From positions 444,073-508,072 of the forward strand of contig CAZMPJ010000001.1 of assembly GCA_964568455.1 (NCBI GenBank): DNA of 64,000 nucleotides. Reading direction: 5' to 3'. The DNA comes from CAZMPJ01 sp964568455. GTDB lineage: Bacteria; Margulisbacteria; WOR-1; O2-12-FULL-45-9. Within the stretch, counting starts at the first letter, position 1, and the number at the start of each line of letters is the position of its first letter. Under the pieces are notes generated by a model. It did not search any database, had not been told where the DNA came from, and saw only the letters and a program-made list of their open reading frames with translations. Position numbers and translations under genes: made by a program. This document shows, piece after piece, positions 16,460 to 25,034 of this stretch.

Positions 16460-17083
16460 ATGACTTGGCAAGATATTTTAGGTCTTTTAGAACAGGGCGA
16501 AGGCCAATCTGTTGAGTTTGAAAAAAGTGTCCCCACCGAAGATGATATCGCCCGCGAACTTGTAGCTTTTTCCAATGCTGACGGCGGCAAAATTATTTAT
16601 GGCATCGACGACAAAAACAAACATTTAGTCGGCATTGACATGAATATTAATTTTGAAGAAATGATTAAAGGTGTTGGGAAAAAAAGGTGTACCCCTTCAA
16701 TTGATCCTCAAGTAGGCGTAATTGATAAAGCCGGTAAAACTTTAGTAATCATTAATGTTTCCGAAGGTGACGATAAACCTTATCGCAGCGATGAAATTTG
16801 TTATGTGCGGGATGGAAAGATTTCCCGGCCAGCCAAAGAAAACGAAGTTCAAGAATTAACCAATCCCTGGTCTGGTAAAGGTTTAAATAAACGGCAAATT
16901 CGCGCTTTGCAAATGATTTCTGAACATGGCAGCATTACTAATCGCGAATATCGTGAAGCTTTTAACGTATCGCATAAAACCGCGCATATAGAGCTTACTA
17001 TGATGTCAGATATGAATTTGGTATTAACCGAAGGCGCCGGCCGCTCTACTCGCTACATTCTTCCTCAACAGCCTGAGGAATAG
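16460..17083 (+). CDS. AlbA_2-domain putative transcriptional regulator
   Basis: 207 residues. The first 130 residues match the AlbA_2 (Schlafen-type, formerly AAA_4) domain: GEGQSVEFEKSV, then ELVAFSNADGGKIIYGIDD, then RDGKISRPA. A winged-helix segment follows (ITNREYREAFNVSHKTAH). Such proteins are usually described as ATP-binding or DNA-binding regulators; the target is unknown. The message is probably leaderless. The 3' end overlaps the convergent orphan gene by 38 bases. Confidence 0.8.
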   Translation: MTWQDILGLLEQGEGQSVEFEKSVPTEDDIARELVAFSNADGGKIIYGIDDKNKHLVGIDMNINFEEMIKGVGKKRCTPSIDPQVGVIDKAGKTLVIINVSEGDDKPYRSDEICYVRDGKISRPAKENEVQELTNPWSGKGLNKRQIRALQMISEHGSITNREYREAFNVSHKTAHIELTMMSDMNLVLTEGAGRSTRYILPQQPEE

Positions 17084-18362
17084 CATGTATTGTTTGGTTT
17101 TCAATAGCTCTCATTGATAAAGAAAGTGTGCCAAAAACTTCTCCCCCGCTATCAGCAACTGTTTCTGCGTAGGCAAAAGCAATTATGGGAGATGAGGTCA
17201 TCATACCTTTGATATCAAATCTTTTACTTAAAACAAGATCCTCACTTAATCTTCTGCGATTATTTGGTTTAATTCCACTTTCTTCTCTAAGAGCAATGCG
17301 GCCATAAAAAATGTTTCGATAGCCATGTTCGTCTGGACGCTCCATTATTAATAAAGAAGAGCTTATGGTTAAAGCAATAATAAAGGATTTGCTATGGCGA
17401 GAAATTGCTCCTATTGCTCCTGGATTGGTTGTGTAAAGTTGAGAAAGTGCAAAACCGTTTTCTTCCGCAAAGAGAAAAAAGACTCTTTTTTTAGCTACCC
17501 AGCTTTTAGCAAATAATTGCTTGAATTCCTCTCTACTCATCTGCTCTACTCGATCAGATGTATAAGATTTTCTTATTAAATTCTCAACATTAAGTCGGCA
17601 ATTAGCAGGAATTAAACTAAAATAATCACCATCAGTGACTTCTGCTTCAACCTCTACTAAAGCCCTATCTGTTAGTTGTTCTATTTGTGTCTTTTGGTCT
17701 GATAAAGGTGTTTCAGGAACAGCAACTTTAGCTGCTGGTTCTTCTTGCTTTTCTTCTGTTATTACTCCTTCATTATTATAAATAACTGGTATCCAAATAG
17801 TTTTAATACCTTGTTTTTCTTTACCTAAAGGTAGCAAAATAATATCATTAGGCTTTAAGTCAAATTCTGTTGCAGCGATTTTAAAGTCTACTTCTGTTCC
17901 AGTTAAGTCAAAATTGGTTATTTGTGGCTGGCTATAGGAGCTTAAATCTAATAAATGATATTTTTTTGCTTCTGAAGCATAATCTGGATCTCTTTCTTTT
18001 GGTAAATGAAAAATAGTGGTGCTGTCATTGCTTTTTGGTCTAATTATCAAAACCCCGCGATCTCCATTTACTTCAAGCTTAGATACATTAATGTTTATGT
18101 GATTTGGCCCTAGATAACCTTTTTTATGAATTAAGCTAGTAAGTGATCTTAATTTAATAGAAACTGTATCTCTAATAGAAGCTCCAATAGATATAGAAGC
18201 TTTTTCATCAAGCATTATAGTTTGTCCGCCGATGTCTATAGAAGGAGAAGCTTCACTTACGCGAGGTTTTTTTGCCAGGAGACCAGGACGAATAAATCTT
18301 TTTCCTACTGGTGCGCGATATTTAATCTGGCTAAAAGAAGACAAAAATCTTATGGCACTCAT
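17046..18362 (-). CDS. Orphan 438-residue protein behind a sigma-28-like promoter
   Basis: I do not recognise the family. There is no signal peptide or membrane span. The N-terminal 50 residues are basic. A central part (about 150-215) contains FDLKPNDIILLPLG, reminiscent of a strand pair in PP2C/SpoIIE-type phosphatases, but no metal-binding Asp pattern is evident, so I do not call it a phosphatase. An acidic linker (about 220-260) precedes a second domain ending in VFGTLSLSM. It starts from an AAGGAG ribosome site 20 bases behind a clear sigma-28-like promoter. Confidence 0.6.
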   Translation of the reverse strand: MSAIRFLSSFSQIKYRAPVGKRFIRPGLLAKKPRVSEASPSIDIGGQTIMLDEKASISIGASIRDTVSIKLRSLTSLIHKKGYLGPNHININVSKLEVNGDRGVLIIRPKSNDSTTIFHLPKERDPDYASEAKKYHLLDLSSYSQPQITNFDLTGTEVDFKIAATEFDLKPNDIILLPLGKEKQGIKTIWIPVIYNNEGVITEEKQEEPAAKVAVPETPLSDQKTQIEQLTDRALVEVEAEVTDGDYFSLIPANCRLNVENLIRKSYTSDRVEQMSREEFKQLFAKSWVAKKRVFFLFAEENGFALSQLYTTNPGAIGAISRHSKSFIIALTISSSLLIMERPDEHGYRNIFYGRIALREESGIKPNNRRRLSEDLVLSKRFDIKGMMTSSPIIAFAYAETVADSGGEVFGTLSLSMRAIENQTIHAIPQAVEEECSE

Positions 18363-18382
18363 TAAAATAGCTCCTTTAATAT

Positions 18383-18409
18383 ATATCGTGAAAAAAAACA
18401 GGAAATTTC
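18383..18409 (-). promoter_or_regulatory. Sigma-28-like promoter
   Basis: On the minus strand GAAA (18406-18409), 15 bases, CACGATAT (18383-18390). It drives the 438-residue orphan gene. Confidence 0.65.
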
Positions 18410-18420
18410 AGGTAAGTTAG

Positions 18421-19437
18421 TTAACAACCAGAGGAATAAAACATTGATTTTTCGCAAGTTTTAGCGATTTTAGCCATTACTTTAACTGCATAAAGTGGAT
18501 ATTTTCCCACTGAAGTTTCTTCTGAAGTCATAACCGCGTTGGCTCCATCAAAAATAGCATTGGCAACGTCAGATACTTCAGCTCGAGTGGGAGTTTCTTC
18601 GTTAACCATAGATTCAAGCATCTGGGTTGCTACTATTACTGGTTTGCAATAAGCATGGCAGAGATGAATAATCTCTTTTTGGATAATGGGAACATTTTCT
18701 AAAGCAACCTCTACCCCTAAATCACCTCTTGCAACCATAATTCCATCGCTAACATTAACAATCTCTTCAATGTTTTTCACTGCTTCTGGTTTTTCAATCT
18801 TAGCAATAAGGGGAATGTTCGCTTTCTTTTTTTTCAAAATCTTTTTAACATGCAAAATATCCTTGGCTGAACGCACAAAAGATAAGCCTAAAGAATCCAC
18901 TTTTACAGAAGCTGCCCAGTTAATATCTACTTTATCTTTATAAGTTATAGAAGGTAATGAAAGTTTAGTGTGAGGAAGATTCGCTCCTTTTCGTTCACCT
19001 AGCACGCCCCCATCAATTATTTTGCAGACAACCTGATTCTTTTTCTTTGAAATGACTTTTAATTCAATAGTTCCATCGCAAAGAAAGATTGCATCGCCTT
19101 TTTTTATGTCTTTGATAACTGAAGCTGGAGAAACAGAAATAATCTTTTCATCACCTTTGATTTCTTTTGAGGTTAGAATGATTGTAGCCCCGGTCTTTAA
19201 ATATACTTTTTTATCTTTTAATAATCCAGTTCTGATCCGAGGACCTTGTAGATCAGCATGAACAGCTAAGTCTGGACAGGTTTTTCGAATACGTTTTACG
19301 CGTTCGGTTTGTTCTTCTAAGGTTCCGTGAGAAAGGTTCAGCCGGCAAACATCCATACCAGCCTTGTGCATCTTTTTTAAAAGCTTGGGGTCGTCACTAG
19401 CTGGACCAATAGTACAAATAATTTTAGTTCGGCGCAT
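18421..19437 (-). CDS. pyk: Pyruvate kinase, short form
   Basis: 338 residues against about 470 in common pyruvate kinases. It makes pyruvate and ATP from phosphoenolpyruvate. The catalytic A and B domains are complete: RRTKIICTIGPAS, CRLNLSHG, DLQGPRIRTG, IAKIEKPEAVKNI with the catalytic Lys, and ATQMLESM. The reading frame ends after the A domain, so the C-terminal allosteric domain is missing. The stop codon is clean and nothing resembling the lost domain follows. The -10 box (minus, 19446-19451) is eight bases before the ATG, another probable leaderless message. Confidence 0.92.
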   Translation of the reverse strand: MRRTKIICTIGPASDDPKLLKKMHKAGMDVCRLNLSHGTLEEQTERVKRIRKTCPDLAVHADLQGPRIRTGLLKDKKVYLKTGATIILTSKEIKGDEKIISVSPASVIKDIKKGDAIFLCDGTIELKVISKKKNQVVCKIIDGGVLGERKGANLPHTKLSLPSITYKDKVDINWAASVKVDSLGLSFVRSAKDILHVKKILKKKKANIPLIAKIEKPEAVKNIEEIVNVSDGIMVARGDLGVEVALENVPIIQKEIIHLCHAYCKPVIVATQMLESMVNEETPTRAEVSDVANAIFDGANAVMTSEETSVGKYPLYAVKVMAKIAKTCEKSMFYSSGC

Positions 19438-19511
19438 TAGAAATTATTATAACAAAAATACCATGGGGATAATAGTGTAACTGGTAATTAGATACTCTTT
19501 CTATTTTTTCT

Positions 19512-19925
19512 TTACCAGCAAATCACACCAGCACGCATAGCAACAGTCTCTTGACTAGGTAGTGATAAATTTAATGTCCAAGATCTTCCTCCAGCCATAA
19601 AAGAAACTAGATATTGCTGATCATTTACCTCTATTGGGAAAGGAGAAATATTATCTAAAGAATGATGTCCTACTCCAACATGAGTTAAGAAATCACTACA
19701 AATTCCTAGGCCAAAAAGAGCTAACATATTTTCAAAATGAGGGCCTTCTTGTCCTGGCTCTTTTAGTACAAAGGCACTTCTTTGATCTTTAATGTCCCTA
19801 CAAACAACATCTTGCCAGGTTCGGACCCTGTCGTGACGAGTTCTTGTAGATTGCACATCTAGAGCTCCCGTATTACTACGAACAAATCTCCCATAATTAA
19901 AACTAATATTAGCTGATACTCTCAT
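19512..19925 (-). CDS. Small orphan protein behind a sigma-28-like promoter
   Basis: 137 residues, not recognised. RTWQD (35-39), NMLALFGLGI (66-75) and WTLNLSLPSQE (116-126) recall RWQD, NMLFVLGI and WLNLSLQQE of the orphan protein at 6.7-7.5 kb, suggesting a shared fold. The last 40 residues (LVSFMAGGRSW and the following strand) vaguely resemble CheX-type phosphatase strands. It has a strong ribosome site (AGGAGG) and its own sigma-28-like promoter, divergent from tpiA. Confidence 0.6.
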   Translation of the reverse strand: MRVSANISFNYGRFVRSNTGALDVQSTRTRHDRVRTWQDVVCRDIKDQRSAFVLKEPGQEGPHFENMLALFGLGICSDFLTHVGVGHHSLDNISPFPIEVNDQQYLVSFMAGGRSWTLNLSLPSQETVAMRAGVICW

Positions 19926-19946
19926 ATTGATATCCTCCTAATATTT

Positions 19947-19973
19947 TTATCGAAAGATTTTTTAAGAAATTTC
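19947..19973 (-). promoter_or_regulatory. Sigma-28-like promoter
   Basis: On the minus strand GAAA (19970-19973), 15 bases, TTCGATAA (19947-19954), a near-consensus match. It lies 13 bases from the -35 of the divergent tpiA promoter. Confidence 0.7.
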
Positions 19974-19986
19974 ACTTTTTCTGATC

Positions 19987-20014
19987 TTTACAAATAGGCA
20001 GATTTTGCTATAAT
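19987..20014 (+). promoter_or_regulatory. Sigma-70-type promoter of the tpiA operon
   Basis: TTTACA (19987-19992), 16 bases, TATAAT (20009-20014). A leader of about 30 bases with AAGAAGGGA precedes the tpiA ATG. Confidence 0.65.
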
Positions 20015-20049
20015 GACATTTCTGTGATCAATAAAGAAGGGATATAAGA

Positions 20050-20796
20050 ATGAGAAAAATTTTAATGGCCGGGAACTGGAAAATGAACAAGACCGAAAGT
20101 GAAGCAGTTGATTTTGTAAAGCAGTTAAAATCCCTGGTTTCAAGCGTTTCTGACAAGGATATCTTAGTTTGCCCCCCATTTGTTACATTATCTAAAGTAA
20201 ATGACGTAATTAAAGGCTCAAACATTGCTTTAGGTGGCCAAAACTTGTTTTGGGAAGATAGCGGCGCTTTTACAGCAGAAATTTCTGGTCCAATGCTTAA
20301 AGCAGTTGGCTGCACTTATGTAATCATTGGCCACAGTGAAAGAAGGCAATTTTTTGCTGAAACCAATGAAACCGTTAATAAAAGATTAAAAGCAGCTTTA
20401 AAACATGGTTTAAACGCTATTGTTTGCGTTGGCGAAACTTTAGACCAACGTGAAAAAGGCGATACTTTTAAAGTTATTGAAAAACAAGTTAAGGACAGTT
20501 TAAAAGAATTAAATACAACTGACTGGTCACTAATTACTGTTGCTTACGAACCAGTTTGGGCCATCGGAACCGGTAAAACCGCCAGCCCTGCCCAAGCACA
20601 AGAAGTGCATAAGTTTATCCGAGGACTTTTACCTAAAGAAGTAGCAGAAAAAGTTAGAATTCTTTACGGTGGATCAGTTAAACCGGATAATGTTAAAGAA
20701 TTAATGAGCCAACCAGATATCGACGGAGGATTGGTTGGTGGAGCAAGTTTGAAGGTCGACTCGTTCGAAAAATTGTGTAAAAACCCCTCGACATAG
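20050..20796 (+). CDS. tpiA: Triosephosphate isomerase
   Basis: 248 residues. It interconverts dihydroxyacetone phosphate and glyceraldehyde 3-phosphate. GNWKMNKT, IIGHSERR (catalytic His), AYEPVWAIGTGKTASP (catalytic Glu) and YGGSVKPDN are all present. The last residues (NPST and stop) are encoded by a copy of the dispersed palindromic element found elsewhere between genes, so the natural C-terminus has been replaced. First gene of a tpiA-fba-pfp glycolytic operon. Confidence 0.97.
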   Translation: MRKILMAGNWKMNKTESEAVDFVKQLKSLVSSVSDKDILVCPPFVTLSKVNDVIKGSNIALGGQNLFWEDSGAFTAEISGPMLKAVGCTYVIIGHSERRQFFAETNETVNKRLKAALKHGLNAIVCVGETLDQREKGDTFKVIEKQVKDSLKELNTTDWSLITVAYEPVWAIGTGKTASPAQAQEVHKFIRGLLPKEVAEKVRILYGGSVKPDNVKELMSQPDIDGGLVGGASLKVDSFEKLCKNPST

Positions 20797-20803
20797 CTCG
20801 GGG
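20784..20803. repeat. Dispersed palindromic element, copy 1
   Basis: CCCCTCGACATAGCTCGGGG, an inverted repeat spanning the tpiA stop codon. Other copies lie at 23020, 43940, 52628, 55570 and 58309. Confidence 0.6.
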
Positions 20804-20822
20804 CAAGAAAAGGAGAAAAAAA

Positions 20823-21803
20823 ATGGCAAAGAAATTATACGAAGAACTAGGATTGATTAATACAAAGGAAATGTTTAAAAAGGCAATGGCAGGCAAATAT
20901 GCTATTCCAGCATATAATTTTAATAATATGGAACAGCTGCAAGCCATTATGCTGGCCTGCGCAGAAAGTAAATCCCCGGTTATTATCCAGGTATCAAGCG
21001 GCGCCAGAAAATATGCCAACCAAACATTATTAAAGTATATGGCTCAAGGCGCAGTTAAAATGGTAAGAGAGGATTTAAAGAGCAATATTCCTATTGTTTT
21101 GCATTTAGATCATGGGAATAGTTTTGAATTGTGTAAATCTTGTGTTGATTTTGGTTTTTCTTCGGTTATGATTGATGGTTCTCACCTTTCTTACGACGAA
21201 AACGTTGCTTTAACCAAGAAAGTAGTTGAGTACGCGCATAAATTTGATGTAAGCGTTGAAGGCGAGCTTGGTGTTTTGGCTGGGATTGAAGATGAAGTAA
21301 GCGCAGAACATCATACTTACACTGATCCTGAACAAGTAATTGATTTTGTTTCAAAAACTGGAGTAGATAGTTTGGCCATTTCAATCGGCACCTCTCATGG
21401 CGCTTTTAAATTTAAATGTAAACCTGGTGAATCCCCTCCTCCATTGCGTTTTGATATTTTAGAAGAAATAGAAAAGAAGCTGCCTGGTTTTCCAATTGTG
21501 CTTCACGGCTCTTCTTCTATTCCCCAAGATTTTGTTGCCATGATAAATAAATATGGCGGAAAAATGGAAGGTGCTGTTGGAGTTTCGGAAGATCAATTGC
21601 GCAAAGCAGCTAAATCTGCAGTTTGTAAAATTAATATTGATAGCGACGGCAGATTAGTCGTAACCGGTGTTATCCGCAAGGTTTTTGCGGAAAAACCAGG
21701 TGAGTTTGATCCTAGAAAATATCTTGGCCCAGCTCGTGAAGCTTTAAAAACACTGCTTATACATAAAAATGAGCATGTTTTAGGGTCTGCAGGAAAGGCG
21801 TAA
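20823..21803 (+). CDS. fba: Class II fructose-bisphosphate aldolase
   Basis: 326 residues. A zinc enzyme that splits fructose 1,6-bisphosphate. Metal and substrate motifs: AYNFNNMEQL, VLHLDHGNSFE, SVMIDGSHLSYDEN, VEGELGVLAGIED and VLHGSSSIPQ. It follows tpiA by 26 bases with an AAAGGAG ribosome site and precedes the PPi-type phosphofructokinase by three bases. Together the three make a glycolytic operon. Confidence 0.95.
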   Translation: MAKKLYEELGLINTKEMFKKAMAGKYAIPAYNFNNMEQLQAIMLACAESKSPVIIQVSSGARKYANQTLLKYMAQGAVKMVREDLKSNIPIVLHLDHGNSFELCKSCVDFGFSSVMIDGSHLSYDENVALTKKVVEYAHKFDVSVEGELGVLAGIEDEVSAEHHTYTDPEQVIDFVSKTGVDSLAISIGTSHGAFKFKCKPGESPPPLRFDILEEIEKKLPGFPIVLHGSSSIPQDFVAMINKYGGKMEGAVGVSEDQLRKAAKSAVCKINIDSDGRLVVTGVIRKVFAEKPGEFDPRKYLGPAREALKTLLIHKNEHVLGSAGKA

Positions 21804-21806
21804 GTC

Positions 21807-23018
21807 ATGAAAGTACAATTCGAAGGCAAAGAAATCAATATTCGCAAGATCGGGATTTTAACTGGCGGCGGAGATTGTGCTGGACATAACGCGGTGATGT
21901 TTGGTTTTCTTAGAAGAATAAGTGAAGCTAATCATAACCTCCCTGATGATGAAAAAATGGAGCTTTGGGGACTGTTTGAAGGTTGGAAATCATTAACCAA
22001 AGATCCTAGCAAGGTTCCAGCTAATAAAATCATGACTAGATTGAACCGTGAACACCTGGAAGACAGCTTTAAAGAAGCTGGTACTATTATTAAATCATCC
22101 CGCACTAACCTCTTTTCTAAAGCGAGTCTTGAGAAAAAACTGCCTGAAAAAGCTATGGAAAATGTTAAAAAACTTGGTTTGGATTGTTTAGTGGTCTTAG
22201 GTGGTGATGATACTTTGGGTGCAGCTGGAAAACTGGGAAAACAGTTTACCTTTCCTATATTTGGTGCACCAAAAACCATGGATAACGATGTGGCTGGAAC
22301 AGAAAGAACTTATGGCTTTAATTCTTCGGTAGAAGAATCGCTCCACTTTTTAGAAAATATTACTACCACCTCGAAATCACATAATCGTGTTTTTGTGGTA
22401 GAACTTATGGGACGGCACGCTGGCTGGGTGGCTCTTTATGCTGGTGTTGCTGCTGGAGCTGAAATAGTACTTCTCCCTGAAGAAGTGGTTAATCTGGATA
22501 ATTTATTTAAGCAAGTAAGAAAAGCTATGGCAGCTCAGAATTATTGTATTATAGTAACTTCTGAGGGTGCCCGCTTGTTTGACAAAAGTTATCCAGATGA
22601 AATCAACAAGCGTCATGAAGAATTATTAGACGCAGTTTTAGTTGATCCTAAACATGCTTTAGTTAAAGCTCGCCATGAAATGCCTAAGAAAAAAGATTCT
22701 TTTGGTAATGAACAATTAGGCGGTATTGGTGAATACTTTTTTGCCCTATTGCAAAAACATGTGCCAGAATTTGAATATCGTCTCCAGGTTTGTGGTCACG
22801 CTATCCGTGGAGGTATTGCCCACATGGAAGATCGTATTTTAGGCCTGCGTTTTGGTGATGCTATTTTTGAATTTATGAAAAAAGGTCAATTTGGTGTATA
22901 TCCTGGCCTTGAAGCAGATAATGTTGTAGCTAAGAATTTATTGGAAGTTAAAGGGGAACGATTTATTCCTCAAGACCACCAACTCTACAAAATGCGCAAC
23001 GCTGTTGATTTTTATTGA
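21807..23018 (+). CDS. pfp: Phosphofructokinase, pyrophosphate-type signature
   Basis: 403 residues. PFK family: GGGDCAG near the N-terminus, LGGDDTLG, PKTMDND and VVELMGRHAGW. The Asp after GGD (in GGDDT) and the Lys in PKTMDND are the pair that in this family marks use of pyrophosphate instead of ATP; the neighbouring convergent gene has the ATP-type residues. A PPi enzyme would be reversible and save one ATP per hexose. It is coupled to fba (three-base gap). Donor specificity is inferred from two residues only. Confidence 0.85.
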   Translation: MKVQFEGKEINIRKIGILTGGGDCAGHNAVMFGFLRRISEANHNLPDDEKMELWGLFEGWKSLTKDPSKVPANKIMTRLNREHLEDSFKEAGTIIKSSRTNLFSKASLEKKLPEKAMENVKKLGLDCLVVLGGDDTLGAAGKLGKQFTFPIFGAPKTMDNDVAGTERTYGFNSSVEESLHFLENITTTSKSHNRVFVVELMGRHAGWVALYAGVAAGAEIVLLPEEVVNLDNLFKQVRKAMAAQNYCIIVTSEGARLFDKSYPDEINKRHEELLDAVLVDPKHALVKARHEMPKKKDSFGNEQLGGIGEYFFALLQKHVPEFEYRLQVCGHAIRGGIAHMEDRILGLRFGDAIFEFMKKGQFGVYPGLEADNVVAKNLLEVKGERFIPQDHQLYKMRNAVDFY

Positions 23019-23019
23019 T

Positions 23020-23037
23020 CCCGAGCTTGTCGAGGGG
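23020..23037. repeat. Dispersed palindromic element, copy 2
   Basis: CCCGAGCTTGTCGAGGGG fills the whole gap between two convergent phosphofructokinase genes and may act as a weak bidirectional terminator, although no T tract follows. Confidence 0.55.
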
Positions 23038-24015
23038 TTAAGTTGCCAACATATTCGCGATACGGAGTTGGGACAGATCAATTTTCTTTGAGCCTTTAAT
23101 TGCTTTTTTAAGCGGCGTTAAACAAATCTGATCAGAAATTGCTCCTACTAAATAGCCTCTTTCACCTTGAATTAAAGCTTCTACTGCTCCTGCGCCTAGT
23201 TTACAAGCTATTTCACGACTAAAAGCAGTTGGTGTGCCACCGCGTTGGACATAGCCAAGCACGGTTAAGCGAACTTCAATATTAGGCAGTTTCTTTTGCA
23301 GCTTCTTCACAATTTCCCTGCTATCCCCTGCTCCTTCAGCTATTACAATAATAAAGCTTTCTTTGCCTCTCTGATGGCCCATTTTAATGTCTTTAACTAT
23401 TTTATTTAAATCATGTTTAACTTCAGGAATAATTATTGCTTCTGCTCCACAAACCATCCCAACATCCAAAGCAATAAAACCGTTTCTTCTGCCCATTACT
23501 TCGATAACAAATAACCTTTCATGCGAAGTGGCGGTGTCACGAATTTTATCAATAGCATCAACCGCAGTATTAACTGCTGTATCAAAACCAACAGTATAGT
23601 CTGTGCAAGGAATATCATTGTCTATGCTGGCTGGAATAACATTAATCGGTGTACCAAAATCTTTCATAAATTGACAAGAAGCACTCATTGATCCATCGCC
23701 GCCAATAACAACTAAACCTTCAATTTCTCTTTCAACTAAATTATTGTAAGCAATTTTTCTGTTTTTCTTTTCTCTAAACTCTGGACAGCGGCAAGTGTGG
23801 AGAATGGTTCCGCCTTTATTAATAATTCCGCCTACTGATTTAGGATTCATTTCATAAATCAAACCATTAATTAATCCATTCCAACCTTTTTCAATACCCC
23901 AGACTCTTAAATTATGATAAAACGCAGTTCGCACCACAGCACGAATAGCTGTATTCATCCCCGGCGCATCTCCACCCGGTGTTACCACGCCAATTGATCT
24001 AATTTTCTTTTTCAT
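23038..24015 (-). CDS. pfkA: 6-phosphofructokinase, ATP-type signature
   Basis: 325 residues, the usual length of ATP-dependent bacterial PfkA. GVVTPGGDAPGMNTAIR, VIGGDGSMSA and SIDNDIPCTDYTVGF are present. The Gly in GGDGS and the absence of Lys before SIDND fit ATP as phosphoryl donor. It is convergent with the PPi-type enzyme, so the cell appears to keep both an ATP-spending and a PPi-using step. TATAAT (minus) lies about 30 bases before the ATG and an AAGGGAGAAA ribosome site is visible. Confidence 0.93.
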   Translation of the reverse strand: MKKKIRSIGVVTPGGDAPGMNTAIRAVVRTAFYHNLRVWGIEKGWNGLINGLIYEMNPKSVGGIINKGGTILHTCRCPEFREKKNRKIAYNNLVEREIEGLVVIGGDGSMSASCQFMKDFGTPINVIPASIDNDIPCTDYTVGFDTAVNTAVDAIDKIRDTATSHERLFVIEVMGRRNGFIALDVGMVCGAEAIIIPEVKHDLNKIVKDIKMGHQRGKESFIIVIAEGAGDSREIVKKLQKKLPNIEVRLTVLGYVQRGGTPTAFSREIACKLGAGAVEALIQGERGYLVGAISDQICLTPLKKAIKGSKKIDLSQLRIANMLAT

Positions 24016-24070
24016 TCTCTTTTTCTCCCTTCTTAATCATTCTTCTTTACTATTATATACCAAATATATT

Positions 24071-24097
24071 GAAATTTTTGAATTTTCTTTACGAAAG
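24071..24097 (+). promoter_or_regulatory. Sigma-28-like promoter
   Basis: GAAA (24071-24074), 15 bases, TACGAAAG (24090-24097). The ATG at 24107 follows nine bases later, predicting an almost leaderless message. Confidence 0.55.
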
Positions 24098-24106
24098 ATA
24101 GTTAGC

Positions 24107-24931
24107 ATGACAGCAGCATTTAACATAAGGCGTAGCATTCGAGTAAAAAGAGCTCTGCTCAATAATCCAGTAACTAAAGCTTTTAGCCGGCCAATTGGAG
24201 CAGCCTTAAAATTTATTACTCGAGGCTATTATACTCCTGGTTTAACTTTTGCCAGTGTGGAAATCGCTTCTAAAAGACTTCCTTCCAGAAGCAAATTAAG
24301 ATTAACACCAGAGGGAATTTATCGTGGTGATGGAAGACGTGGCCGCCACGCTATAGCTAAAAATTTCCTGGCGCATCTTTTACCAGAAGCAGAAATAAGA
24401 TTTGAGTCATATCAAGGTGGAAATGTAGCAAAGCATTTCCGTGCCATAAGACATGCAATATATAGATTTAAAAGAAAATATAAGGCTATTGCATATAAAA
24501 AAGTAATCGCTGCCCTTCTGGCAAAAATAACCACAGTGAAACAATTTAAGGCCTGGGAAAAGGTAGTTTATACCAAATTTCAAGCTTTTGCTCAAAAAGC
24601 TAATGAGGAAAAAGACAATGATCTTAGAATTAGATTATTAGCTGCTTATCGAAATGTTTTATTGCTCTGTATCATAAAAACAAAAGACCAACAAGGTTTT
24701 CAAGGCTGGATAGATAGAGCTGATACCGCATTAAAAGATAAGCCTTTACGTTATGTTTATATAGTAGGAGTTTTATTAAAAAAAACAACAGGTCCGAGAG
24801 ATTTTTCTTCTTGGCACCGTGAAGTCTATCCAAAAACAAAAAGGCTTCCTCCCGCAAAATTAAGAGCCTTGGTAAGAGGGCTTGAGGCAGTAAATACAAT
24901 TGATGAATTTAGACAGGGGTTTAAGGGCTAA
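24107..24931 (+). CDS. Orphan basic protein behind a sigma-28-like promoter
   Basis: 274 residues, strongly basic (many Arg and Lys) and mostly helical; no recognised domain, signal peptide or membrane span. A repeated helical pattern is suggested by KVIAALLAKITTVKQFKAWE and the later GVLLKKTTGPRDFSSWHREV: both are followed by VYxK and similar spacing, as in a tandem helical repeat. The N-terminus (FNIRRSIRVKRALL) is amphipathic. Function unknown. Confidence 0.55.
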   Translation: MTAAFNIRRSIRVKRALLNNPVTKAFSRPIGAALKFITRGYYTPGLTFASVEIASKRLPSRSKLRLTPEGIYRGDGRRGRHAIAKNFLAHLLPEAEIRFESYQGGNVAKHFRAIRHAIYRFKRKYKAIAYKKVIAALLAKITTVKQFKAWEKVVYTKFQAFAQKANEEKDNDLRIRLLAAYRNVLLLCIIKTKDQQGFQGWIDRADTALKDKPLRYVYIVGVLLKKTTGPRDFSSWHREVYPKTKRLPPAKLRALVRGLEAVNTIDEFRQGFKG

Positions 24932-24940
24932 AAATAGCAT

Positions 24941-24967
24941 GAAATTTTTGAAAGATATAGCTGATAA
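24941..24967 (+). promoter_or_regulatory. Sigma-28-like promoter P1 of the PLP-lyase gene
   Basis: GAAA (24941-24944), 15 bases, GCTGATAA (24960-24967), one base from the consensus -10 half GCCGATAA. Confidence 0.6.
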
Positions 24968-24987
24968 ATAGATAGTTAGAAATCGGG

Positions 24988-25014
24988 AAAATTTCTTAGA
25001 AAAGGTGTCGAAGA
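24988..25014 (+). promoter_or_regulatory. Sigma-28-like promoter P2 of the PLP-lyase gene
   Basis: AAAA (24988-24991), 15 bases, GTCGAAGA (25007-25014), lying between P1 and the ribosome site. It overlaps a spurious upstream GTG start. Confidence 0.5.
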
Positions 25015-25034
25015 TATTTTGGAGGAATCATAAA

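Noticed and set aside
17046..18362. PP2C/SpoIIE-type phosphatase
   Set aside because: One strand-like segment is similar, but the metal-binding Asp residues are not evident.
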